A stretch of 64,000 bases of DNA from Pseudomonas lini (lineage in GTDB: Bacteria; Pseudomonadota; Gammaproteobacteria; Pseudomonadales; Pseudomonadaceae): the NCBI RefSeq assembly GCF_001042905.1, contig NZ_JYLB01000003.1, forward strand, positions 434,001 to 498,000, read 5' to 3'. Below are positions 54,585 to 62,970 of the stretch, in pieces. Within the stretch, counting starts at the first letter, position 1. Every line of letters starts with the position of its first letter. The notes below the pieces were generated by a model that saw only the letters and a list, made by a program, of their open reading frames with translations, was not told the DNA's origin and made no database searches. Made by a program: the position numbers and the translations under genes.

Positions 54585-56708
54585 ATGGTGGCTTTACCGC
54601 GCATTTACCCAGCCTCTCTCTCACTGCTGGGGCTTTTTGCAGTACCTGATTTGCAAGCACAAACCCAGTCGCCATTGGCCCTGCCTGCAACCGCCGTGAC
54701 CAGCGATTACAGCGAGCAGAGCTACAAGCCGACCGACAGCCGCAGTGCTCTGAAGATCGACGCCCCGCTGCGGGATATCCCGCAAACGGTGAACGTGATC
54801 CCCCAGAGCGTGATCAAGGATCAGGGCGCGCAGTCGATGGAGGACGTGTTGAAGAACGTCCCCGGCATCGGCCTTTCCAATGGCGATGGCCAGCGCGACC
54901 AAGTCACCATTCGCGGCTTCAGTGCTATCGGCGACATGTACGTCGACGGCGTTCGTGACGACGCGCTGTACTTCCGCGATCTGTCCAACGTCGAGCGCGT
55001 GGAAGTGATCAAGGGGCCGGCAGCGGTGCTCTATGGGCGTGGCTCATCCGGTGGCCTGATCAACAGCATCAGCAAGAAACCCAACTTCACCCCCAAACAG
55101 GAAGTGGGTGTCAGCTTCGACAGCGAGGGTAAAAAGCGCACGCAGTTCGACGCCGGTTGGGCCGATCAGCAGCAAAACGACAAGGCATTCCGGGTGACGG
55201 GTGCCCTGGAGAACAGCGACACCTTCCGCGATGACGGCTATATCGATCGCAAGGCCATTGCGCCTTCGGCCTACTTCAAACTCTCCGACGATCTTGAGCT
55301 GAACCTGGGGGCGACGTACCTCTACGACAAACGCTTGATCGACTTCGGCATTCCCGCGCGGGGCGATCGCCCGGTTGATGTCGATCGGGACAAGCGCTTC
55401 GGTTCCGCCGACCCGGATGACGATTACACCCGCAGCGAAGTGTTTTCGTTCACGGCCGGCGTCGACTACCGCATCAACGACGACTTCACCCTGAGCAACA
55501 CCAGCCGCTACTACCACTACGACCTGGATCGCAACAACACACTTGCCGACTCCAGCCCGACACGTTTCGTCACCGCCCCCAACGGCGAGCTGCTGGTAAA
55601 GCTCAATCGCGGCAACGTGCAGCGTAAAGAAGATGGCTGGTTCAACCAGACCGAACTGAAGCAACAGGCCACGCTCGCCGGAATGAACCACAACCTACTC
55701 TATGGTGTGGAGCTGGGGCGTCAGGTCAAGGATCAATCGGTCTTCAGCCAAAGCAACGTAGCGCGCGTACCGGTGTACCGCGATGGCTTGGTCGACGTGC
55801 CGTTCCAGGCCAACCGGCAAACCGCCAGGGGCACCACTACCCAGGACACAGCCGGTTTCTACGTCCAGGATCTGATTGAACTGACCCCGCAATGGAAAGC
55901 ACTGCTGGGTGTGCGCTATGACGTGTTCGACCAGGAATATTCGGATGACCTGACGCGTGCCACCATGTCCCGAACCGACAACACCTGGAGCCCGCGCGCA
56001 GGCCTGGTCTATCAGCCTGATCAGGTTCAGTCCTACTACATTTCGGTGAGTCGTTCTTACCAACCCTCCTCCGAAGTCTTCGCCCTGAGCACCACCAACC
56101 AGGACCTTGAGCCGGAGCAAACCACCAACTTCGAGATCGGTGGCAAGTGGGACCTGCTCGACAATCGCCTGGCGTTGACGGCGGCGCTGTTCCGGCTGGA
56201 ACGCACCAACATGAAAACGACTGATCCGGCGAACCCGACCAAACTGGTCCTGTCGGGTGAGCAGCGCACCGACGGTCTTGAACTGACCGCCAGCGGGCAG
56301 TTGAGTGACAAGTGGCAGGTCTATGCCGGCTATGCCTATCTGGATGCCGAGATCACCAAGTCCAACAGCCGAACCAACGGCGTTGCCAACGAAGGCCAGA
56401 CACCCACCCTGACCCCGCGTCACAGTGCCAACCTCTGGCTGGTGCGCTCGCTGACCAACACCTGGCGCGTAGGCATGGGGGCGAACTATGTCGATGACCG
56501 TTACACCGCCCTGGATAACCAGGTGGTCATGCCCGCTTACACCACCGTGGACGCGGCATTGCTCTATAACTTGCCGAAATGGGATATGGCGCTGCGCTTG
56601 CGTAACGTCTTCGACAAGGACTATTACGCCTCGGCCCATGGCTCGGTGGACCTGATCACCCCCGGAGCACCACGGACTCTGGAGCTGAGCACCAACTACC
56701 GGTTCTGA
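54585..56708 (+). CDS. TonB-dependent siderophore receptor (catecholate type, Fiu-like)
   Basis: The 707-residue protein has a signal peptide (cleavage near LQAQ, residue 24), a plug domain (about 60-170: IPQTVNVIPQSVIKDQGAQS, VTIRGFS, YVDGVRDDALYFRDLSNVERVEVIKGPAAVLYGRGSSGG) and a barrel ending in Phe (STNYRF). It imports ferric siderophore with TonB energy and resembles Fiu/PiuA more than ferripyoverdine receptors, as there is no signalling extension. AAGGAG precedes the ATG and a Fur box lies in the promoter. Confidence 0.92.
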   Translation: MVALPRIYPASLSLLGLFAVPDLQAQTQSPLALPATAVTSDYSEQSYKPTDSRSALKIDAPLRDIPQTVNVIPQSVIKDQGAQSMEDVLKNVPGIGLSNGDGQRDQVTIRGFSAIGDMYVDGVRDDALYFRDLSNVERVEVIKGPAAVLYGRGSSGGLINSISKKPNFTPKQEVGVSFDSEGKKRTQFDAGWADQQQNDKAFRVTGALENSDTFRDDGYIDRKAIAPSAYFKLSDDLELNLGATYLYDKRLIDFGIPARGDRPVDVDRDKRFGSADPDDDYTRSEVFSFTAGVDYRINDDFTLSNTSRYYHYDLDRNNTLADSSPTRFVTAPNGELLVKLNRGNVQRKEDGWFNQTELKQQATLAGMNHNLLYGVELGRQVKDQSVFSQSNVARVPVYRDGLVDVPFQANRQTARGTTTQDTAGFYVQDLIELTPQWKALLGVRYDVFDQEYSDDLTRATMSRTDNTWSPRAGLVYQPDQVQSYYISVSRSYQPSSEVFALSTTNQDLEPEQTTNFEIGGKWDLLDNRLALTAALFRLERTNMKTTDPANPTKLVLSGEQRTDGLELTASGQLSDKWQVYAGYAYLDAEITKSNSRTNGVANEGQTPTLTPRHSANLWLVRSLTNTWRVGMGANYVDDRYTALDNQVVMPAYTTVDAALLYNLPKWDMALRLRNVFDKDYYASAHGSVDLITPGAPRTLELSTNYRF

Positions 56709-57009
56709 TTAAGACTTGAAAACAAATGCCCTTGCCGGTCAGGTAAGCACAAATCCCTGTGGGAGCGGGCTTGCTCGCGAAGACGGCAGCACAGTCAATA
56801 TTGATGTCGCCTGACACACCGCTTTCGCGAGCAAGCCCGCTCCCACAGGTTTCTCGCCTTAACTGATTGGCACGGGTCAAACGCCCGGACGTTTGTTCGC
56901 AGCCCGCAACATCGTGACAACGATTCAAAGCTCAACTAACCTTCAGCGCGCCGAGAGTGATTGAGAATCTCTCGCGTTGTCAGACAACAACAATATTCGA
57001 GGAAAACCC
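56709..57009. other. Intergenic region with REP pair and PepSY promoter
   Basis: Contains the REP pair at 56757-56849, then a short stretch that must carry the promoter or leader of the PepSY gene. Confidence 0.6.
56757..56849. repeat. REP pair (REPIN)
   Basis: Inverted copies at 56757-56783 and 56823-56849 of the GTGGGAGCGGGCTTGCTCGCGA unit, between the receptor and PepSY genes. Confidence 0.9.
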
Positions 57010-57273
57010 ATGCGCAAACTTCTGTTGCTCTCCCTGCTTGCCGCCTCTCCCCTGGCCTTCGCCGGCCCTCAATGCACCACAACCGACAAGGCTCAATGGC
57101 AAGACCAGGCCAAATTTCAGGAAGAGCTCAAGGCCAAGGGCTACAACATCAAGAAGTTCAAAGTCACGAGCGGCAATTGCTACGAGATCTACGGCTGGGA
57201 CAAAGACAAGCGCAAAGTCGAAATCTACTTTGACCCGGTCACCGGAAAAGTTGTGAAAGAAGAGATCGAATAG
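57010..57273 (+). CDS. Periplasmic PepSY-domain small protein
   Basis: The 87-residue protein has a signal peptide (LAFAGPQ) and a single PepSY-like domain (EELKAKGYNIKKFKVTSGNCYEIYGWDKDKRKVEIYFDPVTGKVV). Cys residues near both ends of the mature domain could pair. GAGGAAA precedes ATG 57010. It is coupled to the cytochrome gene 7 bases later, a combination seen in iron- and heme-handling redox systems. Confidence 0.85.
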   Translation: MRKLLLLSLLAASPLAFAGPQCTTTDKAQWQDQAKFQEELKAKGYNIKKFKVTSGNCYEIYGWDKDKRKVEIYFDPVTGKVVKEEIE

Positions 57274-57280
57274 GTCCCCA

Positions 57281-57808
57281 GTGAAAGCTGAAACCCTGCG
57301 CCTCTGGGACCCTCTCGTACGCGTTTGTCATTGGTCCCTGGTGGTTGTCTTCATCAGCGACTACTTCCTCAATGAGGAAGGCGACGGCTGGCATCGCTGG
57401 CTCGGCTATTACGCCGTGGCTGTCGTGCTGGTGCGTGTGGTGTGGGGGTTCGTCGGTCCGCCATCGGCGCGTTGGTCAGACTTCTGGCCGACCCCGACGC
57501 GGCTCGCTCAGCATGGTCGGGCGCTGTTTTCCGGCAAGGGCTATCACCGCATGGGGCACTCGCCCATCGGAGCATTGGTGATGGTCCTCATGCTGCTGTT
57601 GATGACCGGCCTGGGTATCAGCGGTTTTTTGATGGAAGAAGTGGACTATTTCTGGGGCGAAGACTGGCTACGCGATGTCCACGAATTTATGGCCGATGCG
57701 CTGCTCGCACTGGTTTGCGTGCACATCCTCGCGGCGTTGGTGGAAAGCCTGCGCTTGCGTGAAAACCTGCCCCTGTCGATGATCACGGGCCACCGTCGTA
57801 AGCGCTAG
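57281..57808 (+). CDS. Cytochrome b561-type inner-membrane protein
   Basis: The 175-residue protein has four hydrophobic helices and His residues in RVCHWSLVV, HRWLGYYAVA, MGHSPIGAL and VHEFMADALLALVCVH, the heme-ligand pattern of Ni/Fe-hydrogenase/b561 family cytochromes. It starts at GTG 57281. It may pass electrons to the periplasmic PepSY protein; co-regulation with the Fur-boxed receptor is possible but a REP pair lies between them. Confidence 0.85.
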   Translation: MKAETLRLWDPLVRVCHWSLVVVFISDYFLNEEGDGWHRWLGYYAVAVVLVRVVWGFVGPPSARWSDFWPTPTRLAQHGRALFSGKGYHRMGHSPIGALVMVLMLLLMTGLGISGFLMEEVDYFWGEDWLRDVHEFMADALLALVCVHILAALVESLRLRENLPLSMITGHRRKR

Positions 57809-57871
57809 CTCTCAAAGCTTCCTGATACCGCACATTGCCCTCCCCCTTGCGGGAAAGGGCGAGTGCCAACC

Positions 57872-59548
57872 TTATGTGTGATGAATTTCCCGATCTTTGG
57901 TTTCCGGCAGGAAGAACGTGCCAAGAATGGCCGTCATCACGGCGATGACGATGGGGTACCACAGCCCGTAGTAAATATCCCCCGTGGCCGCGACCATGGC
58001 GAACGCCACCGTGGGCAGAAAGCCGCCGAACCAGCCATTGCCGATGTGATACGGCAGCGACATCGAGGTGTAGCGAATGCGCGCCGGGAAGAGTTCCACC
58101 AGCCAGGCGGCGATCGGGCCGTAGACCATGGTGACGTAGATCACCAGGATGGTCAGGAGCAGCAGCACCATCGGATAGTTAGTCTTGGCCGGGTCGGCCT
58201 TCTCGGGGTAACCGGCGTCCTTGAGGCCGGTGCCGAGGGTAGCGACGAAGGCATCGTTGCGGGCCTTGAAGTCCGCGGCCGCCATGCCGGTGCCCTCGAA
58301 GCTCTGGATCACCTTGTCGCCGATGCGCACCTGCGCCACAGCGCCCGGTTCGGCCTTTTCGTTTTTGTAGGGAATAGCCTTCTTCGCCAGCAGGGTCTTG
58401 GCAAGGTCGCAGGAGCTGGTGAATTTGGCCTTGCCCACCGGGTCGAACTGGAACGAGCACTTACTCTGATCGGCGATCACCGTGACCGGGTTTTTCTCCT
58501 GCGCGGCGAACACGTCGGGGTTACCGTATTGGGTCAACGCGTGGAAGATCGGGAAGTAGGTCAGCGCCGCGATAATGCAGCCGGCCATGATGATCCCTTT
58601 GCGGCCGATGCGGTCGGACAGGCTGCCGAATACGATGAAGAACGGCGTGCCGATCAGCAGCGAGCCGGCAATCAGATAGTTGGCGGTCTGCGGGTCAATC
58701 TTCAGCGTCTGCAACAGGAAAAACAGCGCATAGAACTGTCCGGTGTACCAGACCACCGCCTGGCCGGCGGTACCGCCGAGCAGCGCCATGATCACTATCT
58801 TGAGGTTATCCCAGCGGGCGAAGGATTCGGTCAGCGGCGCCTTGGACGACTTGCCTTCTTCCTTCATCTTCAAGAACACCGGCGACTCGCTGAGTTGCAA
58901 GCGGATGTACACCGAAACGATCAGCAGCAGGATCGACAGCAGGAAGGGAATCCGCCAGCCCCAGGCCTCGAAGGCTTCGTTGCCGAGAAAGGTTCGGCAG
59001 GCAAGGATCACCAGCAGCGAAAGGAACAGGCCGAGGGTCGCGGTGGTCTGGATCCACGAGGTGAAATAACCGCGCTTGCCCTTCGGCGCATGTTCGGCCA
59101 CATAGGTCGCCGCTCCGCCGTACTCACCGCCCAGGGCCAGGCCTTGCAACAGGCGCAGGGTGATCAGGATGATCGGTGCCGCCACGCCAATGGTCGCATA
59201 GCCGGGCAGAAAGCCCACTATGGCGGTGGAGATACCCATGATGACAATGGTGATGAGGAACGTGTGCTTGCGCCCGATCATGTCGCCCAGTCGGCCGAAC
59301 ACAATGGCGCCGAAGGGACGTACGGCGAAACCCGCAGCGAACGCGAGCAGCGCGAAGATGAAGGACGTTGTCTCATTGACGCCAGCGAAGAAGTGCTTGG
59401 CGATGATCGCGGCGAGGGAGCCGTAAAGATAGAAGTCGTACCATTCGAACACGGTGCCCAGGGACGAGGCGAAAATGACCTTGCGCTCCTCCTTGGTGAT
59501 CCCGTGGTGGGGCGCGCTGCCCGTGGATGCGTTGTCGATTGCGGCCAT
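57872..59548 (-). CDS. MHS-family MFS transporter with large periplasmic insert
   Basis: The 558-residue protein has the MHS signature (GTVFEWYDFYLYG, RPFGAIVFGRLGDMIGRK) and twelve hydrophobic helices. Between helices about 9 and 10 there is a soluble insert of about 120 residues (about 338-458) with two Cys (364 and 380) that could form a disulfide. Family members carry proline, betaine or dicarboxylates with protons. It is divergent from the GntR gene next to hydroxyproline catabolism, so it may import hydroxyproline; this is inferred. Confidence 0.88.
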   Translation of the reverse strand: MAAIDNASTGSAPHHGITKEERKVIFASSLGTVFEWYDFYLYGSLAAIIAKHFFAGVNETTSFIFALLAFAAGFAVRPFGAIVFGRLGDMIGRKHTFLITIVIMGISTAIVGFLPGYATIGVAAPIILITLRLLQGLALGGEYGGAATYVAEHAPKGKRGYFTSWIQTTATLGLFLSLLVILACRTFLGNEAFEAWGWRIPFLLSILLLIVSVYIRLQLSESPVFLKMKEEGKSSKAPLTESFARWDNLKIVIMALLGGTAGQAVVWYTGQFYALFFLLQTLKIDPQTANYLIAGSLLIGTPFFIVFGSLSDRIGRKGIIMAGCIIAALTYFPIFHALTQYGNPDVFAAQEKNPVTVIADQSKCSFQFDPVGKAKFTSSCDLAKTLLAKKAIPYKNEKAEPGAVAQVRIGDKVIQSFEGTGMAAADFKARNDAFVATLGTGLKDAGYPEKADPAKTNYPMVLLLLTILVIYVTMVYGPIAAWLVELFPARIRYTSMSLPYHIGNGWFGGFLPTVAFAMVAATGDIYYGLWYPIVIAVMTAILGTFFLPETKDREIHHT

Positions 59549-59911
59549 GAGTCTTCTCCGTCTTGCTCTTGTTATAGGCCGGAGTACCTAACTCTCTTTT
59601 TACCGCACCCAGGCCCTAGGGCTATGTCATCGGATTACGGATTGCGCAAAGCATGCAAACAGGCTGACGGCCTCGCATCGCTGCAAGGTTTCTTGAAGCA
59701 TAATCGGCTTCGCGCAGATATCCACTCGGCCATCCCGCTCAACCCCCGGCCGACGCGCTATCGAATGACTATTCAGGGCCGGTGAAATCCCACGCGAAGC
59801 GTCTGGATGGCGCCCCGCTGATGTCTATTCTTCGGGCGACCATCGCCTGGAACTTCGCAGCGAAAGAATTTCGTATACCCTATCGCCATCTCACTCCAAA
59901 CGACCGCTGCC
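59549..59911. other. Divergent promoter region between MHS transporter and GntR
   Basis: No gene or strong repeat is seen. It should contain both promoters and probably a GntR operator, but no clear dyad was found by eye. Confidence 0.55.
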
Positions 59912-60583
59912 GTGAACCTACCCAAACTCAACGCCCCCGACCTTGGCAATACACCTTCAACCTCGGAAATCATCACCCGTCATTTGCGGGACGCGATCGT
60001 CGCCGGGCATTTCGCCGAAGATGAGCCGATTCGTCAGGACGACATTGCCCGCCAGTTCAACGTCAGCAAGATCCCGGTGCGCGAGGCCCTCAAGCGGCTG
60101 GAGGCCGAAGGGCTGGTGATGTTCCAGCGCAATCGCGGGGCGATGGTCACGCGGGTGTCCGATGCAGAACTGGCGCAGATGTTCGAAGTGCGGATGTTGC
60201 TGGAGGACAAAATACTGCGTCTGGCCATTCCCAACATGACCGAAGAAACCTTCGCCCGTGCCGAGCGTATCTGTCAGGAATTCATCGGCGAGGACGACGT
60301 GGGCCGCTGGGCCGAACTCAATTGGGAGCTTCACGCCTGCCTCTATGAGCCGGCGCAACGGCCGTTTCTGGTCAGCCTGATCCGTTCGGTCAACGACAAG
60401 CTGGAGCGCTACCTGCGCATGCAGATGAGCCTGTCGGCCGGCAAGGAACGGGCTGATCACGAGCACCGTGAAATCCTCGCGGCCTGTCGTGCCGGGGATG
60501 TGGATCTGGCGGTGAAGCTGCTGGACGAGCACATTGCCGGGGTCTGCAAAACCCTGTTCGAGCACCTGCCTCACGCGCACTGA
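59912..60583 (+). CDS. GntR family regulator (FadR subfamily, FCD domain)
   Basis: The 223-residue protein has an N-terminal winged helix (about 20-85: DDIARQFNVSKIPVREALKRLEAEGLV) and an all-helical FCD domain with ligand/metal residues (MFEVRMLLE, ELNWELHACLYEPA, EHREILAACRAGD). GTG at 59912 is used. It lies 113 bases before the hydroxyproline operon and is probably its regulator. Confidence 0.9.
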   Translation: MNLPKLNAPDLGNTPSTSEIITRHLRDAIVAGHFAEDEPIRQDDIARQFNVSKIPVREALKRLEAEGLVMFQRNRGAMVTRVSDAELAQMFEVRMLLEDKILRLAIPNMTEETFARAERICQEFIGEDDVGRWAELNWELHACLYEPAQRPFLVSLIRSVNDKLERYLRMQMSLSAGKERADHEHREILAACRAGDVDLAVKLLDEHIAGVCKTLFEHLPHAH

Positions 60584-60696
60584 CCACTAGAATGCTGTGC
60601 TGATTTCGTCATCGGCACAGGATAAATCCATCAAGCCGACACCCCGCTGCACAGGCCACTCTTTCGTTCACTCATCTGAACGGACCTGGCCCTCCC

Positions 60697-61629
60697 ATGA
60701 AACGCATCACCGTGATCGACTCCCACACCGGCGGCGAACCGACCCGTCTGGTGACCGCCGGCTTTCCTGACCTGGGCACCGGCAGTATGGCCGAACGCCG
60801 CAAGCTGCTCGCCGAACATCACGATCAATGGCGCGCCGCTTGTGTGCTGGAACCCCGTGGCAGCGACGTGCTGGTGGGCGCCCTGCTCTGCGAACCTGTG
60901 GACCCGAGCGCCTGTGCCGGGGTGATTTTCTTCAACAACACCGGTTACCTGGGCATGTGCGGCCACGGCACCATCGGCCTGGTGGCGTCGTTGGCGCATC
61001 TGGGCAAGATCAGCCCCGGCGTGCATCGCATCGAGACGCCGGTGGGTACGGTGCAGGCGACCCTGCACGAAGATCATTCAGTGAGCGTGCGCAATGTGCC
61101 GGCCTACCGTTACCGCAAGGCGCTGGTCTTGCAGGTGCCAGATGTCGGTCAGGTGGTCGGCGATATCGCCTGGGGCGGCAACTGGTTTTTCCTGATCGCC
61201 GAGCATGGCCTGCGGGTAGCCGGTGATAATCTCGAAGCGCTGACCGCTTACACCTACGCCGTGCAACAGGCGCTGGAGGCCCAGGGTATTCGCGGCGAAG
61301 ACGGTGGGCTGATCGACCATGTCGAGCTGTTCAGCGATGACGATCACGCCGACAGCCGCAACTTCGTGCTCTGTCCCGGCAAGGCTTATGACCGTTCACC
61401 GTGCGGCACTGGCACCAGTGCCAAACTGGCGTGCCTGGCCGCGGACGACAAACTGCAACCGGGGCAGATCTGGCGCCAGGCCAGTGTCATCGGCAGCGAA
61501 TTCGAAGGCTCTTACGAATGGCAGGGCGAGCGCGTTATACCGACCATTCGCGGCCGTGCCTTTATCAGCGCCGAAGCCAGTTTGATCATCGAACAGCATG
61601 ACCCGTTCGCCTGGGGCATTCGTCCATGA
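60697..61629 (+). CDS. lhpA: 4-hydroxyproline 2-epimerase
   Basis: The 310-residue protein of the proline racemase family has the two catalytic Cys in MCGHGTIG and SPCGTGTSA, start [16 protein letters not shown], and closely resembles P. aeruginosa LhpA. It turns trans-4-hydroxy-L-proline into cis-4-hydroxy-D-proline in the cytosol, the first catabolic step. It overlaps the next gene by 4 bases. Confidence 0.93.
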   Translation: MKRITVIDSHTGGEPTRLVTAGFPDLGTGSMAERRKLLAEHHDQWRAACVLEPRGSDVLVGALLCEPVDPSACAGVIFFNNTGYLGMCGHGTIGLVASLAHLGKISPGVHRIETPVGTVQATLHEDHSVSVRNVPAYRYRKALVLQVPDVGQVVGDIAWGGNWFFLIAEHGLRVAGDNLEALTAYTYAVQQALEAQGIRGEDGGLIDHVELFSDDDHADSRNFVLCPGKAYDRSPCGTGTSAKLACLAADDKLQPGQIWRQASVIGSEFEGSYEWQGERVIPTIRGRAFISAEASLIIEQHDPFAWGIRP

Positions 61630-62741
61630 ACGAGGGCCTTGTGGCCGATGTGATCGTGATCGGCGCCGGCATCATTGGCGCCGCCTGTGCCCAGGCGCTG
61701 GCTCGTCGTGGCTTGCAGGTGCTGGTGCTCGATGCCGGCCTGCACGGTGCGACGGCGGCGGGCATGGGCCACTTGCTGGTGCTCGACGACAACTCGGCCG
61801 AGCTGGCCCTGAGTCAATATTCCCTACAACGCTGGCGCGAACTGGCGCCGGACCTGCCCGACGGCTGCGCCTACCGCAACAACGGCACGCTGTGGCTGGC
61901 GGCCAACGCCGAGGAAATGGCGCTCGCCCATAGCAAATACTTGAACCTGAAAGCCCAGGGCGTGGCGTGTGAATTGGTCAGTGCCAGTGCTTTGCGCCAG
62001 CGTGAGCCGGAACTGCGCGAGGGTCTGGAAGGTGGATTGCTGATCAATGGCGACGGCATTCTGTATGCGCCGGCGACAGCCAGCTGGATGCTCGACACGC
62101 CGAACATTCGTAAACGCCGGACGCGGGTCAGCGCGGTCGATGGTAACCGTGTATGCCTCGATGACGGCCACTGGTTGAGTGCCGAAGCGGTGGTGTTGGC
62201 CAACGGTATTCAGGCCAACGAACTGTGCCCGGAGTTGCCCATCGAGCCGAAAAAAGGTCACCTGCTGATTACCGACCGCTACCCCCGCACCGTCACCCAC
62301 ACCTTGGTGGAATTGGGTTACGTCACCAGCGCCCACAACGCCACGGGACCATCGACCGCCTGCAATATTCAGCCGCGCCCCACCGGGCAATTGTTCATCG
62401 GTGCTTCGCGCCAATTCGGTACCACCGACCCGCAGGTCGAAGGCTGGATGCTGGCGAAAATGCTCAAGCGCGCCGCCGAGTACATGCCAGGGCTGGCCCG
62501 GCTCAACGGCATCCGCGCCTGGACCGGCTTTCGCGCCGCCAGCCCCGACGGTCTGCCGCTGGTGGGCCAACACCCGCAGCGACAAGGCTTGTGGCTGGCC
62601 GTCGGGCACGAAGGGTTGGGCGTCACCACGGCCCCCGGCACGGCCGATTTGCTGGTGGCGCAACTGTTCAACGAAACCCCGCCTCTGGCCGCACAACCCT
62701 ATCTGCCCCAGCGTTTCCTCGGAGAACCTGCCTATGCCTGA
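61626..62741 (+). CDS. D-hydroxyproline dehydrogenase, DAO-type FAD subunit
   Basis: The 371-residue protein has an FAD-binding [14 protein letters not shown] near the N terminus and a C-terminal DAO pattern ([36 protein letters not shown]). In LhpB/E/F-type heteromeric dehydrogenases this subunit oxidises cis-4-hydroxy-D-proline to a pyrroline carboxylate. It overlaps lhpA and the ferredoxin-like gene, so all four genes are one coupled operon. Confidence 0.9.
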   Translation: MNEGLVADVIVIGAGIIGAACAQALARRGLQVLVLDAGLHGATAAGMGHLLVLDDNSAELALSQYSLQRWRELAPDLPDGCAYRNNGTLWLAANAEEMALAHSKYLNLKAQGVACELVSASALRQREPELREGLEGGLLINGDGILYAPATASWMLDTPNIRKRRTRVSAVDGNRVCLDDGHWLSAEAVVLANGIQANELCPELPIEPKKGHLLITDRYPRTVTHTLVELGYVTSAHNATGPSTACNIQPRPTGQLFIGASRQFGTTDPQVEGWMLAKMLKRAAEYMPGLARLNGIRAWTGFRAASPDGLPLVGQHPQRQGLWLAVGHEGLGVTTAPGTADLLVAQLFNETPPLAAQPYLPQRFLGEPAYA

Positions 62742-62970
62742 ATTGCTGCTGGACGGCCGCGCCTTGAAGGTGGCCGAGGGCACCAGCGTCGCCGCTGCCT
62801 TGGCGTTGGGCAGCGACGGCTGCACACGCACGTCGATCAGTGGTCAGCGCCGCGCTCCACTGTGCGGCATGGGCATCTGCCAGGAATGCCGGGTGTCCAT
62901 CGACGGCCGGCGAAGCCTGGCCTGTCAGACTTTGTGCCGAGACGGCATGCAGGTGGAGACACGCCCATGA
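62734..62970 (+). CDS. Small 2Fe-2S ferredoxin-like subunit of D-hydroxyproline dehydrogenase
   Basis: The 78-residue protein has a plant-type 2Fe-2S cluster motif (CGMGICQEC) and a fourth Cys at ACQTLC. It is the small electron-transfer subunit linking the two flavin subunits. Its start lies 8 bases inside the upstream gene and its stop overlaps the next start (ATGA). Confidence 0.9.
   Translation: MPELLLDGRALKVAEGTSVAAALALGSDGCTRTSISGQRRAPLCGMGICQECRVSIDGRRSLACQTLCRDGMQVETRP

Noticed and set aside
57863..59785. Long plus-strand open frame of 640 codons
   Set aside because: It is fully antisense to the MHS transporter, is rich in Arg, Gln, Glu and His as expected for a shadow of a GC-rich membrane protein gene, and has no domain.
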